Source: Dendrocalamus latiflorus (lineage: Eukaryota > Streptophyta > Magnoliopsida > Poales > Poaceae). From it: a stretch of DNA of 64,000 bases. The notes under the pieces were generated by a model that was not told where the DNA came from, ran no database searches, and saw only the letters and a list, made by a program, of their open reading frames with translations. Location of the stretch: positions 42,258,665 to 42,322,664 of the forward strand of contig CM029653.1 in the NCBI GenBank assembly GCA_017311315.1. The letters are read 5' to 3'. The translations under genes were made by a program, and so were the position numbers. Shown here piece by piece: positions 33,197-45,000 of this stretch; within the stretch, counting starts at the first letter, position 1, and each line of letters opens with the position of its first letter.

Positions 33197-36100
33197 TAAT
33201 CTCGTATTAATACACCCGTAATGTTCTTCTTTAGCGTGCGGCTTATGACCTCGATGTTTTCGGCCTCATACTTATGATTATAGATACAGTAACTAATATA
33301 TTTAAACAAAATATCTTTTTGAAATAGATGTATAAGTCGATTCTAGTAGACACTATACGGATTTAGCTATATTAGCTAAAATTACACGTGACTATCTCTC
33401 TCTGTATTTTTTCTCGCGAATCAAATTTTAAAAACTATAAACTATAAGTCACAGTTAAAAAGAACGAGCTCTATGGCTTTTGCCTATTCGCAAGAGAGAG
33501 TACGGAGAAAGAAATTCGCATGTGATTTTGACCGATATAAATAAAATCGTTGTAGTGTTTGTTACTTAATTTATAAATCTTATTTTAAATAGATATTTTT
33601 GTTTGAAAGCTAGTTAGCTTAAAAAAACAACTTTTGGAAGAAAAGGAGAGGGCTACGCGTAGTGCTGGGCGGCTGCCGAGTGCGTGGTCCTCACCTCTCA
33701 CAATCCCATGACAGTGACAGAACGAAACTCGTGATACTTGATACTACCGGCCCACGGACTCTACTCCCATGGGCTGGACCTGTCGGCCTTCGTGTCCAGA
33801 CAGGCCCGTTATGGGTGTTAACGGGCCGGCTCGTGACCACAACAAAAGACCATCGTATTATTCCCTCCACTGGCGGTAGACGCCGCTGCTGATTCTTCCA
33901 TCTTTTTCAGGTAGGCAACAGGGCCCATGGGCCCGTTCTCCTTAGCTCGCCTACTTTTCTCTAGCGAGCCAGTTGCACTCGTACTTGCCTACTTACCTGC
34001 AGAAAAATCAGCTGCGTCTTACTGTATGTTGGGCGCACTTTGGTCGACAGGAACAAAACAGCCTTGGCACTGCTACAGTTCTGACACTTAGAAATGGACT
34101 ATGGGATGTACCAAGCCAAACCTAGCAATTGCTGCTGGGCAGACTGCCAGAGATTTCGATGACCTTTTCAGGATTCCAACAAGTTGTTGTTCAGGAACTC
34201 TCTCAAGAAAAAAAAACCTAGTTATTGTCAGGATGACGCTGTTGGAAACGAAAGGCTGAACTATCGGTGCCTATATTGTATGGACTGTTAAAACTGCACT
34301 GGGCCAAGATAACGACCCGGGGATGCATGACAGAAACACTGAAACGACCGTCTGAAGATCATGGCATCGATCGTTTAGTAGTCAAATATTATAAAGCAAA
34401 TGCATGGAGACTACGATCGAGACCACACAGGATGAGATGGTCGTGAATAACAATGCACATGGATGTGTTACCATGTGATCGTGTCCTAGATGGTTATTCA
34501 ACTAAACCTTATATAGTGTCGAATAAGTGACAATTGTAAACAGTAGAGAGACTACTCGTCAGTTATAGAATTGGTGTATGTTATCGATGATTGTTGTGAG
34601 GCGTGGTTGTGAGATGCGTATCGTCAGTGGCACGGACAAGTTAGTTGTTTTAGATCTAATAGAAGTGTAAATTTGTGATAGACCGACAGAACAGTTAGAA
34701 AGTAAATATATGATAAACCAATGAGTCTGTTCTTTTTTAGTTAAAGCTTATAGCTTTTGGCTGTGACTTATAGTTTTTAGTCTGTTTGTGCGAGAGATTA
34801 CAGAGTAACAGAAACTCACGTGCGGTTTTTACCGATATAAATGAAGTTGGCACGGTATGTACTACAATTAACTAGTAGATCCTATATTGAAAAGATACTC
34901 CGTTTAAAAGCTAGTTACTGTAGAAAAAAACCAAAAAACAGTTTTTAGAAGCTGAAAAGAACAGATCCAATAAGTCCTTATTGGTATTGTGTTAGTTCAG
35001 AATAGACTATGAACTAGGATATAGTTATATCTACGGTAAATTTTATGGACTAAGTTAGGTACTCCAGTAAGTGTCTACTGGAAAGGATGCGACCGATACT
35101 TGTTCCAACAAATACTGTTCAGAAAAATCAATTAATTATGGGCTACTTAATCCTCGTCTCTTTATGCTGAGGCATCGTCTGTCCGTACTAGAGTCACGAC
35201 GTCGCCTAGCCAACCACCATCACGCGGCAGTTAGCATACAATTTTGTACTAACATGCATGTGGCTCGAACTTCTACAGTGGTTTAATCACACATGGGAGA
35301 TAAAAGCCGGACACTTTTGGACTTATGACTTTTCGATTATGTTATAATAACTATTTTTCAAACGATGTATCTTTTTAAGACGAGGTATGTAAGTCGATTA
35401 TAGTAGACTATATCAAATTTATCTATATTGACTAAAATCATATGCGACTAACTACTTCTCCATACTCTCACATGCGAACAGCCAAAAAACAAAATTTTAA
35501 ATCAAAAATCATAAACCACATTAAAAAAAAACTCACCCAAAGTATAAACACAAGTCAACAACAGTCAAAGATCAAGAATTCTGATGCACTATATTGCTGT
35601 ATGGAATAGAAAACGGAAGGAGGATATTAGTCCCGCGTGCGCCAGTGTCCCTACTTGTATCTATTAGATGTGCATTATTACCTTATATATTTTTTATGTT
35701 GCACAAGAGATGACACACACGTGTGTGTATATTAGTCCATTGGCTTCATGATAAATACAAGCGCTATTCAAAATATAGTATCAAAGTAAACATAGGGTTT
35801 TCGTGCCGCTGGTTCATCCTCTCCAGACGCCACCGCCTGGCTTTGTCGTCTCCACCATGCTTGTCATGTTAATCCACTGCTGGTTCACCTTCACCAGGCC
35901 ACCGTTGTCTCGGTTGATGCAGTCGCCGCCAAGATCTATCGTCGTCCTCCGCTCGTAGTGAGGTTCCCTTGTCTTCCACCGCTGGCTTTTGTAGTCGCCG
36001 ACTACCGGAACCGTCGGCCATCAGAGCCACCAACCTAAGGTTATCCGCATCAGCAAGATGGTTTATCATGTTATGTAATCAAGGCTAGGGTTATCCGCAT

Positions 36101-36350
36101 CATTTTCCTTCTTTTGTCTCCTTCTTTTCTCTTTTCTCTTTTCTCTTTATATTATCCATAGAGATATAACAGTGTTTATTTTTTTTACTACTTTCTATTT
36201 ATTTTTAATTGAATGCCTCAGCAATATTTTTCTTTTTCCCTAAGTTTTAATTAAATATCTTAGAAAAAATAACCGATGCTACACTGTTATTTGAGCCAAA
36301 AAAAACTAAAGAAAAGGTACTTTTGAACGAGCCATAAGCCCATAACCAGC
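33197..36350. other. Intergenic, dispersed MITE-like repeats, no gene recognised
   Basis: Copies of an AT-rich family whose ends read GTTCTTTTTTAG and, in reverse, GTTCTTTTCAGC occur here; the clearest lies at about 34730-34970. Degraded relatives lie at about 33240-33470 and 35300-35540. 33660-33990 is more GC-rich with TGGGCC-type motifs but without a convincing frame. 36110-36340 is a fragment of the dispersed poly-T repeat. Confidence 0.4.
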
Positions 36351-36583
36351 CATTGCAGCTTTGTTTCCGGTTAAGTAACAGCAATAGTTACATACGTTCC
36401 TCTAGTACGATCCATACTAAACAGAGCATTTTGAGAATTACAATTTCAATGTACATCGACTCACACTCGCTGCAGTACGGCACTGCACCCCGTCATCAAC
36501 AGTGTCCATTTATTGCCCACACAGTAGCAACCGAGACAGCATCAAGCCAGCCCGACGCGCATGCCGTCATGCATCCGCGCGCA

Positions 36584-37561
36584 TCAGGCGCCGCCGGCGT
36601 AGACGAACTCGCGCACCGCCGCGAACAGCTCGTCGGCCTTCTCCGGTACGAAGAGCTCCGCGGCGTGGAACCCCGCGGCGTCCGTCTTCGCGACGACCTC
36701 CACTCCGCGCTCCTGCAGCCACCGGACGAAGTCTCTCTGCCTGTCGCTCAGCGGGTCGCCGTCGCTCCTGGACACTAGGCACCGGGGCAGGCCGCTCACC
36801 GCCTCCGGCGCCAACGCTTTTACCGGATTGCTGAACTCGTGGTCGCGATCCTCGCCCGCCGGCAGCGCGAGGCTCCAGAGCTTGTCGTTGGCCTCCAACG
36901 GCAGCATGAAGTCGTCCTCCGATTTCGCCTCCGACGGCGTCCGCTCGACGCCGCCGAAGTACGGCTGGTGCAGCATGAGCCCCCGCACCGCGACGGGGCT
37001 CAGGTCAAGGCTCTTAGTCCGGACGCCGGCGTTGAACGCCATGTTCCCGCCGGAGCTGCTGCCCATGACGAAGCACCGGGAGAGGTCGCCGTGCGCGGCG
37101 ATCCAGGGGTCGGCGGTCGCCGCGTCCCGGAGCCACAGCATAGCCGCGACGGCGTCGTCGTAGGCGGCGGGCAGGCGGTGCTCGGGCGCGAGGCGGTAGT
37201 CGAGGGAGGCGATGATGGCGGGGACGGCCGCGGCCATGGCCTCGCAGGAGGCGTGGTAGAAGGCGGTGTCGGCGGAGAAAACGACGAAGCCGCCGCCGTG
37301 GAAGTAGAGGATGACGGGGAGCTTGGATGGCGACGGCGGGACGGGATTGGGGAGGTAGAGGCGGAGGAACGTGCCTAGGGAGGCGTCGATGGGCACGTCC
37401 CGGGAGACTGCCGGGCCGGCGTCGGAGGCCGGGGCGGTTGGGACGAGGGGGCGCGTGACAGTGCCGTCCGGGTGGACGACGATCTGCATGAAGAGGTTGG
37501 TCGACTTGGTCGGAGGCGGGGACGCGGCGGCGTCGGCGTGGGCAGCCGTGGTGCCGCCCAT
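36584..37561 (-). CDS. Plant carboxylesterase (CXE / HSL group), alpha/beta hydrolase
   Basis: A single-exon gene of 325 residues on the minus strand. The oxyanion-hole motif HGGG lies at residues 88-91, preceded by VILYF. DYRLAPEH is at 121-128. The nucleophile elbow GSSSG is at 167-171 (Ser169). The acid Asp269 lies in SDGDPLSDRQ and His299 in GFHA, so the triad is complete. This is the hormone-sensitive-lipase-like fold shared by plant CXEs, 2-hydroxyisoflavanone dehydratases and GID1. The family hydrolyses small esters, usually in the cytosol; the substrate cannot be told from sequence. An intact triad with His argues against a GID1 gibberellin receptor. The start at MGGTTAAHA was chosen over an in-frame Met 50 codons upstream because the extra N-terminus is Arg/Pro-rich and overlaps the likely leader. 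Codons are strongly GC-biased. Confidence 0.93.
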   Translation of the reverse strand: MGGTTAAHADAAASPPPTKSTNLFMQIVVHPDGTVTRPLVPTAPASDAGPAVSRDVPIDASLGTFLRLYLPNPVPPSPSKLPVILYFHGGGFVVFSADTAFYHASCEAMAAAVPAIIASLDYRLAPEHRLPAAYDDAVAAMLWLRDAATADPWIAAHGDLSRCFVMGSSSGGNMAFNAGVRTKSLDLSPVAVRGLMLHQPYFGGVERTPSEAKSEDDFMLPLEANDKLWSLALPAGEDRDHEFSNPVKALAPEAVSGLPRCLVSRSDGDPLSDRQRDFVRWLQERGVEVVAKTDAAGFHAAELFVPEKADELFAAVREFVYAGGA

Positions 37562-37687
37562 GGTTCTCGCTCGGCTTGCTCTGTTCCTTGCACACGCGGG
37601 TCGAGCGCGAGGCGAGGCCGCGCTGTGGCGGGTGCGGCGACGGTGGTTGGGATGGACGGGCGGGGCGGGGGATGACATATGGAGCGC

Positions 37688-37714
37688 CCGTTTTAAAGCT
37701 GCGCGCGGCACGTG
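37688..37714 (-). promoter_or_regulatory. Candidate core promoter of the carboxylesterase: TTTAAA box and G-box
   Basis: On the minus strand a CACGTG (37709-37714) lies a few bases upstream of GCTTTAAAACG (37689-37699), about 130 bp before the chosen start. CACGTG is the core for bZIP/bHLH factors. Function is inferred from position only. Confidence 0.35.
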
Positions 37715-37724
37715 ATATTATCCG

Positions 37725-38235
37725 TATTAACCAGTTAATTCCTATTCGCCGGATATCAGGCTTATTGTACTCGTATTCATTGCCGAAAAAAATCTATATT
37801 TACTTCTGGTCCGAGAATTATCCAAAAAATCCGATCCAACATAATTCATATTCATTTTTATCTGAATTGGTGGAAAATTATTCGATCCATGTTTACCGCT
37901 ACTTTACTGCCGGTTTAGGTAAACAACGCACGTTGAGAAGGCACGGCAGTCGGTGGTGAGTAGCGTGCGATGCCCCGTCCGTTTCTCACTCAGCACCCGA
38001 TCCCTCCATATTGGGCCTGTTTGGTTGCCTGCATCAGGGTAGCTCGTATCCGCTCATGCAGGGAGATGATGTTTGGTTAGCTGCATCGGGGTGAGAGCCT
38101 GCACGAGTGGATGCAAAAAAGCAACTGGAGCCAGGCTGAGCTCGTACGCGGCTGAGGAGCTTCCCTCCTCAGCCTGGCCACGCGCATGCAGGTGCATGAG
38201 CTGATGCAAACAACCAAACAGACCCATTATTATTA
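37725..38235. other. Intergenic between carboxylesterase promoter and MITE
   Basis: 37725-37900 has ATCCG/CGGAT-type motifs like those in the hAT subterminal regions, without matching ends. 38010-38225 contains an inverted arrangement: TGGGCCTGTTTGGTTGCCTGCATCAGGG on the left and CTGATGCAAACAACCAAACAGACCCA on the right, so it is likely a small TIR element of about 38014-38226. Confidence 0.45.
38014..38226. mobile_element. MITE with GGGCCTGTTTGGTTG ends
   Basis: The left end is GGGCCTGTTTGGTTGCCTGC and the right end read in reverse is GGGTCTGTTTGGTTGTTTGC; the interior repeats GCTCATGCA/TGCATGAGC motifs. It is about 213 bp and non-coding. The TGTTTGGTT terminus is common in grass hAT-type MITEs. 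The flanking duplication was not resolved. Confidence 0.65.
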
Positions 38236-38402
38236 GGCTAGTCTCAGTGGGGTTTTATGGGCATTAAATACGCTGACATGGCACTGTATTGATGAAGAGA
38301 GAGATGATAAAAATTTCATAGGAGTAGAGAGAGTTTTATATGGATAAAACTCATCTGCACTGTTTCTAAAATATGGACATGAAACCCGCACTGAGACTGG
38401 CC
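38236..38402. mobile_element. Tourist-like MITE, GGCCAGTCTCA family, short copy
   Basis: 167 bp, with ends GGCTAGTCTCAGTGGGG and, in reverse, GGCCAGTCTCAGTGCGGG. TTA lies on both sides (38233-38235 and 38403-38405). Confidence 0.92.
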
Positions 38403-38405
38403 TTA

Positions 38406-39980
38406 TCAGCCCCGCGCGAGTACCCAAGCCTGCTGTCGAATCTGTTCCGATCGGCCTGCACGGCCCAAAGGACAGGAAAATGATCCGAAACCGATGTAAC
38501 GTACGACGGCCCGCGTACTGCCCCCCAATCGATGGCGAACACCTAACAGCAACGCCCCCTCTCTTTGCAAGGACCCTCCGATTCCTTTCCTACCACGGGC
38601 GTCGTGTTATGGGGGCGCTTCGATGCGCCGGCCTCTGCTGCATGGTGCATGCCCTGGTTTCTAAAGTGCAGAGGCATATGTTCATGCGGCCGCCTTATTC
38701 TTCTAGTACTACTCTGCATTCAGGAAAGATAAAAGTCTGAAAGTGCCTCCTCCATTTGCTCTTCAGGGTCTCTGTCTTACTGCCTTTTGCTTTCTAGGAA
38801 GGGAAGAGGGTACTTTTCGAACTTCGGAAAGCAGTGCGGGATTAACGTCACAGACCTTAATTTCTTTTGTTTATTAGCTTGACCCGTGAGGTTTCATCTG
38901 CCTAACCCGCTCTGCAAGATCGCCATTGCTAATAGCGCAGCATCAGCAGGCAGCGCGTAACATCACCTCGTCTCCAGAATTAATGGCATGACCTGCAACA
39001 TTTCGCCCAGAAAATTGTTTAGGAAAGACACACACACATACAGAAACGTGGAGAAAAGGACCATCCAGTAATACAACATGTGGATTCAACGTAGCCAACA
39101 GATGGGCCAGACATACGATTTGATTAATTTAACACCTTGCTTTGCAACCCTTGGTGCTGTGCACTTGAATGATTTGAAAAGGACCCGGTCCTCTTTTCAA
39201 CAAAGATGTAATCAGTGTAAGAAAAGCAAGGGAGGCGGAGTTATTTTGATCCAACATCTCATCTCTGCAAGTCCAATACGGGAAGAAAGCTCAACTGATG
39301 ACTTCTCATACAATCATGTCTTGTTTTCAAATAGATTAAAAGAGCAATCATAAGATGTTTAATTTGTTTGTTCCTGATCTTTGTCCTGTGCATAGTTCAC
39401 GTTGCGCTGTAATTCTGTTGTTTGTAATCTCAAGACACTGGCTTTGCATGTGCAAGGCTAGCTGCCTGGAGCTGGAAGCCTGGAACGACTGAACAAGTGC
39501 ATCTATGTACCTGCAGTCATGAGTTAACACAAGTTTTCAGTTAGGAGATCGAACGAATAGTAGCATAAGCTATCAACGCTTTCTTTTTTTAGTGAATTCT
39601 GGAATACTATTAGGCGCACAAAAAGATTAAAGATGCGGTACTTGTGGCCTGGTCGATGGGAGTCATGGGAGTGTCCCATGTGATCTACACATATTGGTCC
39701 TTAAGTAAGAAGGGTAACAAAGACAGATAGGATCATATAATACTTGTCTGGTCAGAAAGAGAGAGAGAGAGAGAGAGTCATTCAGACTTCAGAGCATATG
39801 GCTGCGATGGATATTGAAAGTGCAAGTCAAATTTGGGTTTCCTCGCAAAAAAGGAATTATTAATTTGTGCTCGTGACAAAACACTGCACTTAAATATCCC
39901 ACATTGTACTAGATGGCAGAAGCAAGAAGATTGTTCGATTCCATCAGATATTGAAAAAGAAAGGCTGAAGATAATAATAT
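38406..39980. other. Intergenic, no gene recognised
   Basis: 38480-38740 has an 86-codon frame and 39078-39353 a 91-codon frame, both without domain, splice or promoter support. A GA microsatellite lies at 39759-39778. Confidence 0.4.
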
Positions 39981-39989
39981 ATAGGAGTG

Positions 39990-40195
39990 TCTACACAACA
40001 TTTGACTGTTTTTTAGGACAAAAACAGTCAGATTTTGAGTCGTTAGATGGAGATCCAACACCCTAGATCATTTTTTTTTGGAGGGAGTCATTTTTTTGGA
40101 GGGGGGCTTGTATGGGTGGATCCGTTGGATGAAGATCTAACGCCCCAGATCAATCTAACTATTTTTATCCTCAAAAACAGTCGAATGTTATATAG
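39990..40195. mobile_element. Small TIR element with ACATTTGACTGTTTTT ends
   Basis: The left end is ACATTTGACTGTTTTTTAGGA and the right end in reverse is ACATTCGACTGTTTTTGAGGA. The middle has paired GGAGATCCAAC and GAAGATCTAAC motifs. About 200 bp, non-coding. It resembles the foldback MULE-type MITEs at 42549 and 50198 in layout but not in sequence. Confidence 0.6.
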
Positions 40196-40780
40196 CAATA
40201 CCGATAATATATATCAAACTGATGTAAGCCCGTCCAACGTTTACGCGGTACTGGGCGTCCTGACAACTACCGGGGCTGACATTCTAGACCAGTAACAGGG
40301 CGATTTTGTTTGCCGGACACCACTCACCAAGGCCCATTTTCTGTCGCAAGAAGTCCAGCATCACTGCAAATCTACAAATGTTTTCTCCTCGCAGTGTCAC
40401 CCGACTTAATACAGGCCCATTTTTTTTTTTACTTCATTTCAGGCCGAGCTTCACTGCAGATGTACTAGTGTCATCGACTTTTTTCTTTTTCGAGCCATCG
40501 GTCTCATTAGTCACACATCAACTGTTCAACAACGTGTCAACCGCAGCCGTTGGCACTGAGCAGTGGATCAACCGTAAACTCGTGCCCACGTGTACTGTTT
40601 CCCCCAAGTTTAGCGCAGCCTTGGTGGCCTTCTCTTGCCCGCTTTTAAAAAGTGAAGCCAGCTCCTCTGTTTCCTTCTTCGTGTTCCCCTCGTATTTTCG
40701 TTGACGTAGCAAATATCCAAAGCACTAAGGGAATATAAGAGGATAGAAAAGGTGCTCTAGATCTCTGTCACGTCGACGAA
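40196..40780. other. Intergenic, no gene recognised
   Basis: It has a 132-codon plus-strand frame at 40306-40704 rich in Phe/Ser/Thr, without domains. I do not consider it coding. Confidence 0.4.
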
Positions 40781-41870
40781 AACACAAGAGGAACACAGAG
40801 AAGAGAACAGAGAAGCACTTCAAGGCTCAAGTGGTCAAACCAGCTACTAATGGCAGTCTAACCGGTGACTAGCGGTCGGACCGCCAACCAGGTGCCGGTC
40901 TGGCCGGATTTTGCGGTATGACCAGAGGGAGAGCGGTCAGACCGACCTCCCCTGTGTCCAAAACAACAAATTTTAGCACGAGTTGATGTAACTTTTGATG
41001 CAACTCAAAAAATACAAATTCAAATGATATAAAATTTTGCACACACCCAGCTTAAGGTCGTAAGAACTTATTCCATCCAATAATCGCAAGAATCCATGAC
41101 ATAGTTCAGATCTTTCTTAAGAACAAACAATATTGCACCAAAACTGGGCAAAAACCCAAAACTAGGAATATGACTTGCCCCATGGGTAGAGGGTAGCCAA
41201 AATGTCATTAGATGTATTTCCACATGTCACAGCAAGTAAGAACATATAAGGATTAGAGGTAAATACACTCGGATCAAGAAATCACCTGGAGATGTTAAAT
41301 CCAAGCAAAATCGGGCAACTTCATGAACTTTCCAAACCTGATATATAGATGAATAAGGATTGATTTCAATGATACATCACCATCACATACTCATTCTTGG
41401 CATTCAATAATATCAAGGAGGGAGAGAGAAGATCAAAATCAACCAAATGAAGAGCAAATCAACCAAAACAAGAGAAATATATGAGAGATGAACAGGCTTG
41501 ATATATTGTGATGAAAGTTTTACAGTCACTCCACCTAGAGCACAAGAAAGTACACCATAACACAGACTTTGAATTGCTTGAATCAGGAACTGTAATCCGC
41601 AATCACTCCACCTGGAGGACAAGAGAGTACACCATAGCACTAACACTTCTCAAACCCTAACCCGAGAACACTTGGCTTCAATAAGTAAAACTAGGATGGT
41701 TGGATGGTTAACTAGCAAGTCTCCATACTAACCCACTAAATAGACAAGACAACCAGTCCTATCTAACCATAAGTTGATCGATCCAAGTGAGACATGTCTA
41801 GTGGAACTGGAACAGGAGAAACTTATCGACGTGTAGCAAACCAGTGATGTATCTATACATGACTCATCGT
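40780..41870 (-). mobile_element. LTR-retrotransposon remnant, same family as 21380-23250, reversed
   Basis: In reverse orientation it shows the same order of features: a GACATGT block near 41230, ATTTGAAT near 41020, then GGTC/GACC-rich motifs such as GAGCGGTCAGACCGACC and AGCGGTCGGACCGCC near 40870-40950. A local duplication of about 50 bp (CACTCCACCT, then GACAAGAGAGTACACCATA) lies at 41525-41640. No coding region survives. Confidence 0.45.
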
Positions 41871-42548
41871 CTTTAGGAACGCAGCACGTGCTTCTTTTTC
41901 AGCTTAGTATGTGTACGGATCGTTGAATCCGTCATCGCAGACCGAAAAGATCCCAGACTGGACATTCGCAGGAGGTACGCAAAGATTGCATATTTTTTTT
42001 GTAGAGGAATGCAAAGATTGTCTTGAGCAGGCCAGATTTCGAGCTGGGCTGGATGCTAGATCTGGCCCAGTATGCAGCCACCAAATGTAAGGAAGTTGGG
42101 CCAGCCCGTCCCCAAAATAGATTTACTTTCTCTAGAGGTCCAGCATGGGCTGAAATGCCCAATCCGCTCCCGTCTGGGCCGTCGACGGCGTGGCCGGTTC
42201 GAGCACGCATACGCGGCACCCTCACCCTGACCTGTTGTTACTATTACAACACCATCATGTCATCTTATCAAAAAAAAAAAACATCATCATGTCATCATCT
42301 TGAGTATGCATTGCATCACATAGATAGATACGATATTCCTATTTGACTTCATTGAATCCAGGCCACCGATAACCACTGGTGGTACACTGTTTTAAGGGCT
42401 TGAAATGACCGCCACTTTTACTTGTCACACCCCCTCCCTCACAAAGCAAGTACTGAGCATTCGGCACCTAGGACTTAGGACAGCAACCTGCCTCCTCATC
42501 CTCAAATCAATGCTTCCCTCTCTCTGACTTCTAACTTAATTTTTATTA
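41871..42548. other. Intergenic, no gene recognised
   Basis: Mixed composition with TGGGCC-type motifs around 42030-42180. Short frames only. Confidence 0.4.
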
Positions 42549-42785
42549 AGGTGTGTATAGATATCATCCGGATGTTTTCTTCTTAACTATCATTCAGATT
42601 TGAGACCGTTGGATTAGAGATCCAATAGCCTCTTTTTTTTGGAGGGGGAGATTTTTTTAGAGGAGAGAGAGATTTTTTTTGAAAGGGGTGGGGGAGAATT
42701 CATGGTCATTGGATCTCTAATCCAATGGTCACAAATTTGGATGATAGTTAGGAAGAAAACATCCGGATGATGTTTATCAATACCC
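42549..42785. mobile_element. Foldback Mutator-type MITE, ATCATCCGGATGTTTTCTT family, copy 1
   Basis: A 237-bp element with a perfect 9-bp duplication TTTTTATTA (42540-42548 and 42786-42794). The terminal inverted repeats are about 75 bp and share ATCATCCGGATGTTTTCTTC, GACCGTTGGATTAGAGATCC and so on, leaving only a purine/poly-T loop in the middle. No coding capacity. Confidence 0.93.
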
Positions 42786-42794
42786 TTTTTATTA

Positions 42795-43007
42795 TTCCTA
42801 AATTTTATCTTTTTTTTTATTTTTTTGGGTTTTTTTGAACTTTTTTGTTAGTTCTTTTTCCATATTCGTTTGTATTGTTTGTGATAGGCTAACATTATAA
42901 TTTCAGCCATAAACCATTTTTTTAGCCTAATTAAGTGGACCGCAAATCGTACCATGATTTTATATTCTATATTATTACGGCTTTCCTTGATATATGATTT
43001 GGGTGCT
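42795..43007. repeat. Dispersed poly-T repeat fragment
   Basis: It contains TTTTTTGGGTTTTTTTGAAC, GTATTCGTTTGTATTG and GATAGGCTAACAT, parts of the family seen at 1-345. Truncated. Confidence 0.4.
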
Positions 43008-43010
43008 TTA

Positions 43011-43368
43011 GAGCAACTCCAAGAGTAGAGCTAAATCATTTTCTAAAGGTAAATTTGACTATTATTGGAGAAAAAACATCTCCAATAGACTCTGTAAATG
43101 ACTCTTCAAATTTAGTAGCTCTCCATCCCTCCTCTTTCGCTCTCTATTTTTGGATAGCCTATCTCGCTCGCCATCCACCCTCTTGGCGCGGTCGGCGTTT
43201 CCTTTACGCACGCTGCGCCCCATTTCTGCGCGTACGTGACCCACCGCGCGCCCTCTAGTTTAGATAGCCTGTTGGAGTAGTCTAGTTTTTTTGGGTGAGA
43301 TCCATTTTAGAGAATAGCTAAATCACTAAATTTAGATACTTCTTTTGGCTAATCTCTTGGAGTTGCTC
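43011..43368. mobile_element. Tourist-like MITE, GAGCAACTCCAAGAG family
   Basis: 358 bp, with perfect 15-bp ends GAGCAACTCCAAGAG in inverse orientation and TTA flanks (43008-43010 and 43369-43371). The interior contains a GC-rich stretch (43150-43250). Confidence 0.92.
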
Positions 43369-43371
43369 TTA

Positions 43372-43745
43372 CATAAGAAATTAAGCTTGGCATAAGTTGC
43401 GATCCAAGATTTCATCGTACCCTAGACTGTAAAGGATTGGAGACCATCACTACCTAGGTTAGGAAGAAGATTGTGGCTTGAGTTTATCTAGGTTTTGCAT
43501 TGATAAAAATTCCACATCTAAGCCTAGGCTTCCGCCCCTACTGGGCATCATCACCACACAACAACTCCAGGAAGGGCACAACACAAAGCTATGACAAAGA
43601 TCACCCAACCAACCCACCTTATCTGCTTGTTTCCCTTGTGCCCTGCTGGTCAAGCCGCCAGGATGTTGTTACAAGCAATCGTTTAGCAGCCACAGGCTTC
43701 TGGACTTCGTCTTCTTGTGCTATGATATCGCCTAATGTTTGAACT

Positions 43746-43800
<55 letters not shown>

Positions 43801-45000
43801 AAAATGAAATGGCCAAATCTAATTAAGCAAATGAAATCTTAGATAGTGAGCTTAATTCGTTCTTTAAGAAGAAGAAGAAGGAGGATATACTTGGTGTTTC
43901 TACCAGCGTTGGTGCTTTAGGCAAGCATTTGCCTTCAAAACGAGAGGCATGCCATGTTGTACTTACAAACCCTGTTTGGAAGATAGGAAATTCATAGGAA
44001 GCAGTACATTTCCTATAGAAATATGAAAAACAAATCGCATTCCTTACGGGGCCTCAGTCTCTACCTTGTTGCAGAACAAGGCGAATGCAGGTAGCTTAGG
44101 GGAGCACAGGTGATCGTATTTTATTTAGTCAAGTATTGTCTTTTATGAAGTCGGTACAAATATACTTCTTCAGCAATGCGACTACTGACGTTAGTCCTAC
44201 CTATAATTAGCTTACTGAACTCTTCGTCATAAAATCTTTGTCACGGAGACTGACAAAACAGTGTCTCATTTAAACACTGAATATTCAAAACCTGACTTGT
44301 TTACTTCATAGAAAATTGATCTGCCGTACAATTGTCGTTAACTTCCTATTTGCATGTGCAGTATGAAGCAATAGAAAGTGCTTTATCCATGCATTGTGGA
44401 TGACCATTGGTAGTTCTGGTGAGCTACTGGCTACTGATGAAGAAATTATCCATTGGCAGCTACATTATCAAGAACTACCCTACACTGTGATCTCCATAGA
44501 CCATGCTTGTATCTGACTATTTGGATTTGAAAGCACAATTCACCTGAAGGCTGGAGATGACTAGTGCTACAACTTGTTCTGAAGTTGCCATGCATCGCGA
44601 AGGGAGATATCTCGCTGTCGCCCAAATTAAAGTAACATCTCAACTTGCACAGAAGAACGCCTCTGTTACTCAGTACATACGCATTGCACTTCCTCAATAC
44701 TTTCTGCATTGAAGCATGTATACAGCAAACATGTATGTATATATAAGATATGACATGTATACAGCAAAGGGTTCCTAGTTCTACAACTCCTCATTTTGGG
44801 AAACATAGGGTTCTAGGAACACAAACCCCTTAGTTTTAAGGATAAATTATGACTATCCTATAGCCTACATATGCCTCATGCTTGTCTCTGGCAAGACACC
44901 TCGAGGACTTGTGATCATCAAGTTTGGTCAGACGCACCCTGCTCTCTTTTCACAATCTTCTGCACCTATTTGACATGCACAATCTGTATGTGTCTTTAAT
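43372..45000. other. Downstream region of the MYB gene, no other gene recognised
   Basis: It contains the CT microsatellite at 43748-43797 and only short frames. The 3' UTR of the MYB gene presumably lies in the last few hundred bases before 45001, on the minus strand. Confidence 0.4.
43748..43797. repeat. (CT)n microsatellite
   Basis: About 50 bp of uninterrupted TC dinucleotides. Confidence 0.97.

Noticed and set aside
36839..37378. 179-codon plus-strand frame, and other frames over the carboxylesterase
   Set aside because: They are GC-bias shadows of the single-exon esterase and have no motifs of their own.
37562..37711. 50-residue N-terminal extension of the carboxylesterase
   Set aside because: It is Arg/Pro-rich, unlike family N-termini, and overlaps the candidate core promoter.
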